Shown one piece after another: positions 7,154 through 14,589 of a DNA stretch of 36,724 bases. A program made the translations under genes and the position numbers. Location: contig DHBY01000017.1 of NCBI GenBank assembly GCA_002398845.1, positions 1 through 36,724 of the forward strand, read 5' to 3'. The number at the start of each line of letters is the position of its first letter. Positions within the stretch are counted from its first letter, which is position 1. This DNA comes from Firmicutes bacterium UBA4916. GTDB taxonomy: Bacteria; Bacillota; Clostridia; Tissierellales; Tepidimicrobiaceae. The notes under the pieces are model-generated. The model searched no databases, was not told where the DNA came from, and was given only the letters and a program-made list of their open reading frames with translations.

Positions 7154-8068
7154 ATGAAAATAGAAGATTTAATACAGACAAAGCTTCGCCATATCTATAA
7201 TGACGATAGCATAGTATTTGACAAAACCCATTTTGCTGGTGGGCTTACTAATTATAATTACATTATGAATATAAAGGGAACAGAATATGTTATTAGACAG
7301 CCAGGGGATATGACACATCTGATGATTGATCGTAAAATCGAAAAGGCTAATAATTTAATTGCTTCAGAGATTGGTTTAAACTCTAAATGTGTTTATTTTG
7401 ATGAAGATACTGGTATTAAAATTAGTATATATATTAAAAATAGCAAAAATATAGGTCAAATTGGCCCTTGTTGTATTTCAAATCTAAAGATTGTATCAAA
7501 CCTTATGAAAAGAATTCATTTTAGTCAAAGCCATTTTTCTAATTTTTTTAATTGGCAGGAGGAATTAAATAAATATGAACAAATAGTTTTAAGACTTAAT
7601 GGTGCTTTTTTCTTTGATTATGCTAGATTTAAAAAACTACTATTAGATTTTATGGAAGAAAACATTAAGGATACAATTTCCGTTCCATGTCACAATGATA
7701 CAGTACCTGAAAATTTTGTTGTAGATAATAATGGAAAGGGCTATCTTATAGATTGGGAATATTCTGGGATGAATGATCCTGCTTGGGATTTAGCTGCATA
7801 TATAATAGAGTCTAGATTGACTGAAGATGCAATTGAATATCTTTTAGTAGACTACTATGGAAAGATACCAGATGCTTCAGAAATACTAAAAATAAAATCT
7901 TATATGATGGCACAGGATTTGCTTTGGACGGTTTGGGCTATGATTAGACATTATAATGGAGATGATTTTTTAGATTACTGCATTCTTAGATACGAACGCT
8001 TTAAAAGAGATATTCGTATGCTAACAAATTCACTAGATTATCCTATGGCTGATATGGTAAAAGAATAG
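7154..8068 (+). CDS. APH/choline-ethanolamine kinase family phosphotransferase (LicA-like)
   Basis: This cytoplasmic kinase of 304 aa belongs to the aminoglycoside phosphotransferase/choline kinase superfamily. The catalytic Brenner motif reads VPCHNDTVPENFVV and the metal-binding DFG-equivalent is LIDWEYSGMNDPAWDLAA, a form typical of LicA/choline and ethanolamine kinases. The early GGLTNYNYIM segment is the nucleotide-binding loop. An upstream in-frame ATG at 7136 lacks a good ribosome site; GGTGA before 7154 fits better. The substrate is inferred only: choline or ethanolamine are likely for this subfamily, and both are also classic BMC substrates, which makes its position beside the BMC locus suggestive. 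It has its own promoter and no close downstream partner. Confidence 0.82.
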   Translation: MKIEDLIQTKLRHIYNDDSIVFDKTHFAGGLTNYNYIMNIKGTEYVIRQPGDMTHLMIDRKIEKANNLIASEIGLNSKCVYFDEDTGIKISIYIKNSKNIGQIGPCCISNLKIVSNLMKRIHFSQSHFSNFFNWQEELNKYEQIVLRLNGAFFFDYARFKKLLLDFMEENIKDTISVPCHNDTVPENFVVDNNGKGYLIDWEYSGMNDPAWDLAAYIIESRLTEDAIEYLLVDYYGKIPDASEILKIKSYMMAQDLLWTVWAMIRHYNGDDFLDYCILRYERFKRDIRMLTNSLDYPMADMVKE

Positions 8069-8096
8069 GATAGAAAGTTTTCTGCCTAAAATCTAC

Positions 8097-8173
8097 TAGG
8101 GACAGTTGGAGTGGCCCATAAGAAAATTAGCAAAAATTTTAGGATTAAATAAAAATTTAGCACATAGAATAAA
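8097..8173 (+). mobile_element. Possible remnant of a REP-associated transposase tail with a diverged repeat
   Basis: An AGGGACAGTT sequence close to the AGGGACGGTT repeats found elsewhere in the window opens a 25-codon frame bounded by stops. It reads GQLEWPIRKLAKILGLNK then NLAHRIK, a helix-turn-helix-like end. Such an end is plausible for a decayed IS200-like (Y1) transposase, but it is too short to prove. Confidence 0.25.
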
Positions 8174-8216
8174 GTAGGGTAAAAAGTAAATTAGTTTAAT
8201 TTAATAGGGTGGGGAA

Positions 8217-8957
8217 ATGAGAAAAAAACCTAAAATTTATGTAATAAAACTGGATAGAAAAAAGCTATTATTACTTGGCCTTACTATATTGTTGATAATA
8301 ACTATAACTTTCTTAAAAGGTTTTAGGGTATCTAAAATATTTAACTATAAAAATAAAGAAGCCATTGTAATAGATCCAGGTCATGGCGGTATAGATGGGG
8401 GTACTAGTGATAAAACAGGGCTACTTGAGAAAGATATAAATCTAGATGTAAGCCTAAAGCTAAAAAAGGAACTGTTAGTAGAAGGCTATGGTGTAATTAT
8501 GACAAGGGAAAAGGATGAGTCCTTAGAAAACCTTAGCAGTATTAATGCATCTAGGTATAGAAGGGATTTAAATGTAAGGAAAACCATAATTAATGAAAAT
8601 GAACCCTTAGCATTTGCCAGTATACATGTTAATTCTAGTAAAAAAAGTGGAGCTAGGGGCATTAAAATATATTATTTTCCAACCTCTACAGAAGGAAAAA
8701 GATTAGCTGAAAGCATTGCTAAATCGGTAGATATTAATTTATATGGGAAGTTTTTAAAGGATGATAATTTAAGAGCTGAGGTTTTGCCTGAGGACTATTT
8801 TATATTAAGAGAAACAAAATATCCAGGAGCCTTAGTAGAAATAGGATTTATAACAAATCCAGAAGAAAACAAACTTTTACAAGATGAAGGATATAAAGAG
8901 AAAGTTGCCTTTGCTATAAAAAAAGGGATAGTTGAGTATTTAAAGGGAAGCCAGTAA
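8217..8957 (+). CDS. cwlD: N-acetylmuramoyl-L-alanine amidase CwlD (spore cortex)
   Basis: The 246-aa protein has a short basic N-terminus, one membrane segment (about residues 16-36, LLLLGLTILLIITITFLKGF) and an extracytoplasmic Amidase_3 domain. The zinc ligands are visible: His in IDPGHGGIDGG, Glu in GLLEKDINLDV, His in ASIHVNSS, and the catalytic Glu in ALVEIGFITN. CwlD removes the stem peptide from muramic acid so that muramic-delta-lactam can be made in the spore cortex, which is needed for germination. The length and layout match CwlD rather than the larger autolysins. It starts 6 bases after GGTGGGG and ends in a hairpin. It indicates that the organism sporulates. Confidence 0.9.
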   Translation: MRKKPKIYVIKLDRKKLLLLGLTILLIITITFLKGFRVSKIFNYKNKEAIVIDPGHGGIDGGTSDKTGLLEKDINLDVSLKLKKELLVEGYGVIMTREKDESLENLSSINASRYRRDLNVRKTIINENEPLAFASIHVNSSKKSGARGIKIYYFPTSTEGKRLAESIAKSVDINLYGKFLKDDNLRAEVLPEDYFILRETKYPGALVEIGFITNPEENKLLQDEGYKEKVAFAIKKGIVEYLKGSQ

Positions 8958-8971
8958 GTCAAAGGCTTCCC
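8945..8971. terminator. Hairpin between convergent cwlD and lysC
   Basis: GGGAAGCC (8945-8952) and GGCTTCCC (8964-8971) form a perfect 8-bp stem that overlaps the cwlD stop codon. It lies 16 bp from the lysC stop on the other strand and may serve both genes. Confidence 0.6.
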
Positions 8972-8986
8972 TCTAACTCACTTTAT

Positions 8987-10192
8987 TTATAAATTAAATT
9001 CTCGAGCTATTCCAAACATGGCTTTTTCTCTATCCTTAGTATTTATAGTATAGGAGATTCTAATTTCAGAAGTAGTAACCTGTTTAAATTCGATATCATT
9101 ATCTGCAAAAAATTTAAATAGCTTTGCTGCTACTCCTGATTGAGTTTTCATACCTAGTCCCACTACTGAAACTTTGGTTATATCCTCTTGGATATCTACC
9201 TTTATTCCTTTCATAGTAATTTTTAGCTCATTAATCAGTTCCATAATAAGGAGTTTGCTACTTTTTGGTGCGGTAAATGAAATATTTACATAGCCATGAA
9301 CAGGAGCAGTTTGGCTAATCATATCGATATTTATATCCATTTCTGACAGTTTATTAAATATATCATATATATCCTTTGTATTGTATAAAACATTATTAAT
9401 CGTAACCATTAAATCTTCATCACTTGCAGTAAGACCTGTTATTACTTTGGTTTCCATGGATTCATCAAACTCTTTTATATAGGTTCCTAAACAATCACCA
9501 TTATTTAAAGCTATATAAATAGGTACATTGTATTTACTCCCCATTTCTACAGCCCTTGTCTCTATTACTTTTGCACCTAAACTAGCCATCTCTAGCATTT
9601 CCTCATAGCTAATATAATCCAATTTCTTTGCATTAGGATAGACTCTAGGATCTGCTCCATAAATACCACAAACATCCGTATATATTTCACAAGGACAATT
9701 TAATTTTGCAGCTAAAGCTACTGCTGTAGTATCAGAACCACCTCTTCCCAAAGTGGTTATATCCCCATTTTCATCTATTCCTTGAAAACCTGCTATTATT
9801 ACTATTTTTCCATCATTTAAGTATTTTTTCACTTTTTTAATATCTATATCTAGTATTGGTGCTTTAGTATGTTTATCTCCTGTTTTTATACCTGCTTGGA
9901 ATCCAGTTAAGGCTATGGAATCATAGCCCATTTCTTTCAATGTCATAGCCAAAAGAGAAGATGTTATCTGTTCTCCTGTGGCTAAAAGCATATCCAATTC
10001 TCTTGTACTTGGGTTATCAGAAATCTTCTTTGCCATATTGACCAAATTATCTGTAGTTTTCCCCATAGCGGAGACTACAGCTGCTATTTGAAAACCAGCA
10101 TTTTTTCTCTTTGCTAGAAGTTTTGCTACAGATTTAATTTTATCAATGGTTTCTACAGATGTCCCTCCATATTTTTGTACTATTATGGACAA
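8987..10192 (-). CDS. lysC: Aspartate kinase (lysine-riboswitch controlled)
   Basis: The protein phosphorylates aspartate in the first step of lysine, diaminopimelate, threonine and methionine synthesis. The 401-aa length and order match monofunctional class II aspartokinases: the KYGGTS amino-acid kinase motif at the N-terminus, GFQGIDENGDITTLGRGGSD near residue 140-160, the ETRAVEMGSKY segment, then two C-terminal ACT domains (from about residue 265, VTINNVL and VSVVGLGMKTQSGVAAK). It stands alone on the minus strand. A lysine riboswitch with a terminator precedes it, so lysine shuts off transcription; the ACT domains suggest enzyme-level feedback as well. Diaminopimelate is also a spore-cortex and wall precursor. 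Confidence 0.95.
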   Translation of the reverse strand: MSIIVQKYGGTSVETIDKIKSVAKLLAKRKNAGFQIAAVVSAMGKTTDNLVNMAKKISDNPSTRELDMLLATGEQITSSLLAMTLKEMGYDSIALTGFQAGIKTGDKHTKAPILDIDIKKVKKYLNDGKIVIIAGFQGIDENGDITTLGRGGSDTTAVALAAKLNCPCEIYTDVCGIYGADPRVYPNAKKLDYISYEEMLEMASLGAKVIETRAVEMGSKYNVPIYIALNNGDCLGTYIKEFDESMETKVITGLTASDEDLMVTINNVLYNTKDIYDIFNKLSEMDINIDMISQTAPVHGYVNISFTAPKSSKLLIMELINELKITMKGIKVDIQEDITKVSVVGLGMKTQSGVAAKLFKFFADNDIEFKQVTTSEIRISYTINTKDREKAMFGIAREFNL

Positions 10193-10226
10193 TTAAATCA
10201 CTCCCCTAAGCTTAAAATAAAAATAA

Positions 10227-10262
10227 AAAACAGTCACAAGTAAAAGAACTCATGACTGTTTT
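10227..10262 (-). terminator. Riboswitch-controlled intrinsic terminator of lysC, with antiterminator
   Basis: On the minus strand AAAACAGTCA (10262-10253) pairs with TGACTGTTTT (10236-10227), followed by TTATTTTTATTTT: a 10-bp stem and U-run. The 5' arm AAAACAGT can instead pair with ACTGTTTT at 10288-10281, between the aptamer and the terminator. That gives the competing antiterminator expected of an OFF switch. Confidence 0.88.
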
Positions 10263-10344
10263 ATTCATATAGACAATTTTAAAACAGTATATTAAATCTC
10301 TTACCCTATGTAATATAGCGCTCTATTAAAGGATTGGGCAATCA

Positions 10345-10490
10345 GCTAATTGCAGTGATGTACCTATTCGATACATCCCCAACAAATAGTTTTAGGGAAA
10401 ACTATTTGTTTCGGCAGCCACACCTTTTTTATAAACCTAAGACTCCCCAAGTCCAATTTATAATACTCATTGTAACTGCAACCTCTATAC
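10345..10490 (-). promoter_or_regulatory. Lysine riboswitch (L box) aptamer
   Basis: Read on the minus strand the segment holds the conserved L-box pieces in order: AGAGGTTGCAG, a GAGTA turn, GGGGAGTC, AAGGTGTGGCTGCCGAAAC, a long P4 hairpin (10381-10410, 13-bp stem of AACAAATAGTTTT type), GGGG and a P5 hairpin (GATGTA/TACATC, 10357-10377). P1 closes with TTGCAGT (10481-10475) against ACTGCAA (10356-10350). Its position directly ahead of lysC and a switchable terminator makes the call secure. Lysine binding is expected to favour the terminator. Confidence 0.93.
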
Positions 10491-10521
10491 TACAGCTAGA
10501 CATATATAATTGTTTTTTAAA

Positions 10522-10550
10522 AGTATAGCACTATAGAAATCCATTGTCAA
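10522..10550 (-). promoter_or_regulatory. Sigma-A promoter for the lysC leader
   Basis: A consensus TTGACA (10550-10545), 17-base spacer and TATACT (10527-10522) on the minus strand place the transcript start about 25 bases ahead of the riboswitch aptamer. It is head-to-head with the promoter of the structured RNA. Confidence 0.85.
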
Positions 10551-10585
10551 GAGGGCAGAGCTTCTAATTACCAGAAATTGGTGGA

Positions 10586-10614
10586 ATATTAACTTTTATA
10601 TTGGTTAATATAAT
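10586..10614 (+). promoter_or_regulatory. Promoter and inverted repeat for the structured RNA
   Basis: A perfect TATAAT (10609-10614) puts the start at about 10621, the first base of the closing helix of the RNA that follows. The -35 region is weak. ATATTAAC (10586-10593) and GTTAATAT (10604-10611) form an 8-bp inverted repeat with a 10-base gap that overlaps the -10 box, a layout suited to a repressor site. Confidence 0.55.
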
Positions 10615-10620
10615 AGCGAA

Positions 10621-10999
10621 GGGTACGTAACGGTTGAGCCCAGACTTATATATGCTTCTTATTTGAGGCGTATATAGGTCGGCCAAAGATTGCATAAAGG
10701 TCATAAGGCTTTTATGCAGTCGGAGGAAGATACTATATGGTAGGGAAAAGCTCTATTCTAGTTGAATCCAGATATCTAGATCATAATAGGGTTCCAACTT
10801 ATTCTATAGTGTTGAGCGAAGATCATCTAGGGTGCTGTATTGGTTATATTAAACCAAAAGGTTTCATATAGCTGAGTAAGTATCTTATATGGTTGACCAA
10901 CCCATCATTATGGGTAATGAATTGCTTGATTATTGTATAATCAGGTAATAAGTTATTCATAATGGTGCAAGGCAGATCGTTACGTGCTCTTTATTTTTA
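10621..10999 (+). ncRNA. Large structured noncoding RNA, family not recognised (~375 nt)
   Basis: The stretch has no plausible reading frame but folds extensively. The two ends pair over 12 bp: GGGTACGTAACG (10621-10632) with CGTTACGTGCTC (10978-10989). Inside are a 16-bp hairpin (10643-10658/10665-10680), a 13-bp hairpin (10688-10700/10709-10721), a long-range helix AAGATAC/GTATCTT (10727-10733/10880-10886), a hairpin AGTTG...CAACT (10760-10799), TTGGTT/AACCAA (10840-10857), ACCCA/TGGGT (10900-10915) and CTTGATTAT/ATAATCAGG (10925-10945). CTAGAT (10776-10781) can pair with ATCTAG (10825-10830) as a pseudoknot. GTTGA motifs recur at junctions. A U-rich run follows the closing helix. It lacks the landmarks of RNase P, tmRNA and SRP RNA. 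Whether it is an Rfam class (raiA, OLE, ROOL or other) needs a covariance search. Confidence 0.78.
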
Positions 11000-11013
11000 T
11001 TTAATTATGGGAT

Positions 11014-11038
11014 AATAGGGATAGTGCTTATCCCTATT
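11014..11038. terminator. Hairpin at the phosphoesterase end
   Basis: AATAGGGATA and TATCCCTATT make a perfect 10-bp stem that contains the phosphoesterase stop codon. Neither side has a clear U-run, so its terminator role for the minus-strand gene, or as backup for the structured RNA, is uncertain. Confidence 0.5.
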
Positions 11039-11633
11039 GTTCTAATAATCGATTTTGTTTATTTATATCTGAATATTTTATTTGTTTTATAATAGTGTCT
11101 TGATTAACATTATTGGTACCTAGCTTATCTTCCAATATTTTTTCAAAGGGGATTGGTTTATATAGATTATGTTCAACTGCCACATTGTAATATTTACTCT
11201 GATCATATTTTGAAGATAGTAGTTTCCTATGAAGATGCCCATGAATATTAAAGGCTTGCTTTGGGATGTATTTAAGAGGTTTATGGGTTAATATAAATTG
11301 ATGATTGTATACAGAAAATTCGATTTTACGGTATACTTTAATATCTTTTGTTTCCAACAGTTTCTTATATCTATATTTATAATCATGATTGCCTTTTATA
11401 AGTATCTTATCTCCGTTTAAATTGTTTATAAGATATTTTGAAAAAATTTCATTACCTGCATAAAAGTCTCCTACTATAATTACCAAATCTTTTTTACTTA
11501 CTTCCCCATTCCAGTTGTCCATTAGTTTTATTTGCATTTCCTTTACGTTTTTAAAGGGTCTATTAGAAAATTCTATTACAAATCTTTGCCCAAAGTGGGT
11601 GTCGGAAATCAAGTAAACTTCTGCCATTTTCAC
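11034..11633 (-). CDS. Small calcineurin-like metallophosphoesterase
   Basis: This predicted cytoplasmic hydrolase of 199 aa (about 198 from the second Met) has all metal-binding blocks of the metallophosphoesterase fold: ISDTHFG (Asp, His), VGDFYAG, KGNHDYKY, ILTHKPLK and NIHGHLHRK. The order and length match the phage- and bacteria-wide family often annotated as phosphohydrolase, close to YfcE-like and DNA-repair nuclease relatives. The substrate cannot be inferred. AGGAGGATAC precedes the start. It is a single gene facing the structured RNA, with which it converges. Confidence 0.82.
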   Translation of the reverse strand: MKMAEVYLISDTHFGQRFVIEFSNRPFKNVKEMQIKLMDNWNGEVSKKDLVIIVGDFYAGNEIFSKYLINNLNGDKILIKGNHDYKYRYKKLLETKDIKVYRKIEFSVYNHQFILTHKPLKYIPKQAFNIHGHLHRKLLSSKYDQSKYYNVAVEHNLYKPIPFEKILEDKLGTNNVNQDTIIKQIKYSDINKQNRLLEQ

Positions 11634-11715
11634 TGTATCCTCCTTAAGTTTTCATATATAACTTATTTGTTTGCAGATAAAAGAAAAATATTCGTATATT
11701 AGAGGAGGTAAAGAT

Positions 11716-11736
11716 ATGCCATTAGACCATATTTAG
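11716..11736 (+). other. Six-codon mini-ORF with a strong ribosome site ahead of opp1
   Basis: AGGAGG, seven bases, then ATG and six codons (MPLDHI) ending in TAG. A small hairpin, TAGGCT/AGCCTA with a TATC loop, follows from the stop codon. It sits 145 bp before the first oppA. It may be a leader peptide, a decayed gene start or chance; the remaining ~140 bp to oppA shows no other gene. Confidence 0.3.
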
Positions 11737-11880
11737 GCTTATCAGCCTATCCTTTAGTTCCCAATTCCCAGTAGGTGGAAACAGGACCATAATGTGCCCA
11801 TTGAAATGCTATTTAACCAGTGCTAAACTAAGAAAAAAACCAATATTCAGAAATATGAAATACTAGAAGGGGGCAAATCC

Positions 11881-13500
11881 GTGAAAAGAAAATTAGCAAT
11901 AATCGTAAGTTTAATTCTTGCTTTAGCCATGTTAGTATCTGGATGTGGTGGAGGTAAAAAAAGTGGCGATACTGCCAAAAAGATATTGAGAACCAATAAC
12001 TCTAGTGAGCCAGGTTCTTTAGATCCAGCCTTAGCTCAGGGTACCCATGAATCTTGGATATTGGACCATATATTTGAGGGTCTAATGAAAAGAGACGAAA
12101 ATGGTAAAATCGTACCGGGTATGGCAAAAGAATATAAATTAGCAGATGACAATGTAACTTATACTTTTAAACTTAGAGATGATATTAAATGGTCTAATGG
12201 AGACCCTGTAACAGCAGAAGATTTTGAATATTCATGGAAACGTGCACTAGATCCAGAAATGGCTTCAACTTATGCATATCAATTTTTCTATATTAAAAAT
12301 GGCGAAGCATATAACTCAGGCAAAGCTTCTCGTGATGATGTAGCCGTTAAAGCATTAGACGATAAGACTTTAGAAGTAGTACTTGAACAACCAGCACCAT
12401 ATTTCTTAGAATTAACAGCATTCTATTCCTTATTCCCAGTAAACCAAAAAGTAGTAGAAGCTAATCCTGATTGGGCAAAAGACCCATCAACTTATGTATC
12501 AAATGGACCTTTCCAATTGAAGACATGGGAACACAAAGCAAAAATTATTGTTGAAAAGAATCCAAACTATTATGATGCTAGTAAGATTAAGCTAGATGGA
12601 ATTGAATTTTCTATATTAGAAGATGAAAACACTGCTTGGCAAAAATACCAAGGTGGAGAATATGACTTCCTTTCACCACTTCCACAAGCAGTAGTAGCCC
12701 AATTAAATGCTGAGAAAAACAAAGAATTAGTAATTGGGTCAGATTTATCAACTTATTACTATAACTTCAATACAAAGGTTAAGCCTTTTAACAATGTAAA
12801 GGTAAGACAAGCACTATCCATGGCAATAGATCGTAAAACAATAGTTGATAAAATAGCTCAAGGTGGACAAAAACCAGCTGAAGGTGTTGTATGTTTCGAT
12901 ATTCCAGATGAAAATGGCAAGGATTTCCGTGATGTATCTGGTAATTTAATCAAAGAGGACTTGGTAGGGGCTAAAAAATTATTAGAAGAAGGATTAAAAG
13001 AAGAAGGTATGACTATTGCTGATATGAATAAGTTTAGCATACTATACAATACTTCCGAAGGACACAAGAAAATTGCTCAAGCAATTCAAGAAATGTGGAG
13101 GAACAATTTAGGCATTGAAGTTCAACTTGAAAACGTAGAATTTCAAGTAAAACTAGACCGTGAAAAGGCAGGAGATTACTTCGTCTCTCGTGCAGGCTGG
13201 GTAGGAGACTATGTTGATCCAATGACATTTATGGACCTATTTGTAACAGATGGACCTTATAATGACTCAGGATTTAGCAATGCGGAATATGATAAATTAA
13301 TAGAAACTGCAAAGAGCACAGCAGACCAAAAAGTTCGTTTTGAATCAATGCGTGCAGCAGAAAAAATATTAATGGAAAATATGCCAATTGCACCAATATA
13401 CCACTACACAAAACCATATGCTCAAAAACCTTATGTAACTGGTGTAAGCAAAGTAGTTAATAGAGACCCATCATTCATCTATGCTGATATTAACAAATAA
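11881..13500 (+). CDS. oppA: Oligopeptide-binding lipoprotein OppA, system 1
   Basis: This extracellular substrate-binding lipoprotein of a peptide ABC importer has 539 aa. The signal peptide MKRKLAIIVSLILALAMLVSG ends in the lipobox LVSGC, giving a lipid-anchored Cys. The mature part carries the SBP family 5 signature (LAQGTHESWILDHIFEGLM, WSNGDPVTAEDFEYSWKRAL, SNGPFQLKTW). A GTG start follows AGAAGGGGG. It resembles the OppA/DppE type that binds medium-length peptides. Its paralogue at 18061 is alike through nearly the full length. A hairpin before oppB probably lets oppA be made in excess over the membrane parts. Confidence 0.95.
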   Translation: MKRKLAIIVSLILALAMLVSGCGGGKKSGDTAKKILRTNNSSEPGSLDPALAQGTHESWILDHIFEGLMKRDENGKIVPGMAKEYKLADDNVTYTFKLRDDIKWSNGDPVTAEDFEYSWKRALDPEMASTYAYQFFYIKNGEAYNSGKASRDDVAVKALDDKTLEVVLEQPAPYFLELTAFYSLFPVNQKVVEANPDWAKDPSTYVSNGPFQLKTWEHKAKIIVEKNPNYYDASKIKLDGIEFSILEDENTAWQKYQGGEYDFLSPLPQAVVAQLNAEKNKELVIGSDLSTYYYNFNTKVKPFNNVKVRQALSMAIDRKTIVDKIAQGGQKPAEGVVCFDIPDENGKDFRDVSGNLIKEDLVGAKKLLEEGLKEEGMTIADMNKFSILYNTSEGHKKIAQAIQEMWRNNLGIEVQLENVEFQVKLDREKAGDYFVSRAGWVGDYVDPMTFMDLFVTDGPYNDSGFSNAEYDKLIETAKSTADQKVRFESMRAAEKILMENMPIAPIYHYTKPYAQKPYVTGVSKVVNRDPSFIYADINK

Positions 13501-13563
13501 TTGATATTACAAATGTCATCCTAAGACGGGCAATATAAGATAGTATATCATTTAAATTGGAAG

Positions 13564-13600
13564 ATCGGGATGGTTAGACCAGTAGTCTCGATTTTCTTTT
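13564..13600 (+). terminator. Partial terminator between oppA and oppB, system 1
   Basis: ATCGGGAT...AGTCTCGAT forms an imperfect stem around GGTTAGACC, followed by TTTTCTTTT. It lies 64 bases after oppA and well before oppB. Such attenuating hairpins commonly raise the binding protein level over its permease. Confidence 0.6.
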
Positions 13601-13659
13601 CTGCTAAGGCTAATGTAAAAATTTTCGTAGAAGAAATTTAGAGAAAAGGAGGGTAATCA

Positions 13660-14589
13660 ATGGCAAAATATATCATAAAGAGAGTGGCAATATCCTTAGT
13701 TACAATATGGGCCATTATTACCATAACATTTATATTGATGCACTCAGTACCAGGGAACCCATTTAGATCTGAAAGTAAAATGCCCCCTGGTGTATATGAA
13801 AACTTACTAAAGAAATACGGGCTAGATAAACCATTACCTGAACAATATACTATATATTTAAAAAGACTTCTTAAAGGTGATTTTGGTGAATCCATGAAAT
13901 CTAGAGTAGAAACAGTAAACGATATGATCAATAGGGGATTTCCAGTGTCGGCTTATTTAGGACTTCAGGCTTTAATCATAGCTCTTTGCTTTGGACCAGC
14001 CTTAGGGGTAATAGCTGCACTAAACCAAAATAAATGGCCTGATTATCTATCTATGGTAATCGCCATACTGGGTATTTCAGTTCCCAGCTTTATAATGGGT
14101 ACAATATTTATTCAATTTCTAGCAAGGAATATATCTTGGTTACCAATAGCAGGATGGGGAACTTTTGCCCATACAATACTACCAAGTTTGGCCTTGGCTA
14201 TGATGCCCCTTGCATATATTGCAAGACTAATGCGTTCTAGCATGTTAGAAATATTAGGTCAAGATTATATAAAAACTGCTAAATCAAAAGGTATATCAAA
14301 ATCAGCAGTAGTTTTGAAACACGCTGTACGTAATGCTATCCTTCCAATTGTATCTGTACTAGGTACATTGGTATCTAATTTATTGGTAGGTAGTTTTGTA
14401 GTAGAAAAAATATTTGGTATACCAGGCCTTGGTATGTCCTTTGTATCATCTATTAGCAATAGAGATTATACCCTTATTATGGGAACAACTATTTTTTATG
14501 CAATTATATTGATTGTAATGTTATTGCTTGTGGATATAGCTTATGTATTTGTTGATCCACGTATTAAACTTACTAAGGAGGGACGATGA
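13660..14589 (+). CDS. oppB: Peptide ABC transporter permease OppB, system 1
   Basis: The 309-aa inner-membrane permease of the BPD_transp_1 family has the typical OppB start (a TM helix reading TIWAIITITFILMHSVPGNPF), about six TM segments and the EAA-loop that docks the ATPases (YIKTAKSKGISKSAVVLKHA). AAAGGAGGGTAA precedes the ATG. Its stop overlaps the oppC start region (ATGATG), so the two permeases are coupled and form the heterodimeric channel. Confidence 0.95.
   Translation: MAKYIIKRVAISLVTIWAIITITFILMHSVPGNPFRSESKMPPGVYENLLKKYGLDKPLPEQYTIYLKRLLKGDFGESMKSRVETVNDMINRGFPVSAYLGLQALIIALCFGPALGVIAALNQNKWPDYLSMVIAILGISVPSFIMGTIFIQFLARNISWLPIAGWGTFAHTILPSLALAMMPLAYIARLMRSSMLEILGQDYIKTAKSKGISKSAVVLKHAVRNAILPIVSVLGTLVSNLLVGSFVVEKIFGIPGLGMSFVSSISNRDYTLIMGTTIFYAIILIVMLLLVDIAYVFVDPRIKLTKEGR

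Noticed and set aside
10334..10528. 64-codon plus-strand frame across the lysC leader
   Set aside because: It runs antisense through the lysine riboswitch, has no ribosome site and matches no known protein character.
10621..10999. RNase P RNA, tmRNA, SRP RNA or T-box leader
   Set aside because: No GAGGAAAGTCC or ACAGAAA (RNase P), no tRNA-like acceptor end or tag frame (tmRNA), no SRP apical loop, no AGGGTGG-type T-box sequence, and no gene directly downstream in the same direction.
11671..11700. TTGCAG-N18-TATATT promoter for opp1
   Set aside because: It would start transcription on the ribosome site of the mini-ORF, and the spacer is long; too weak to list as a feature.
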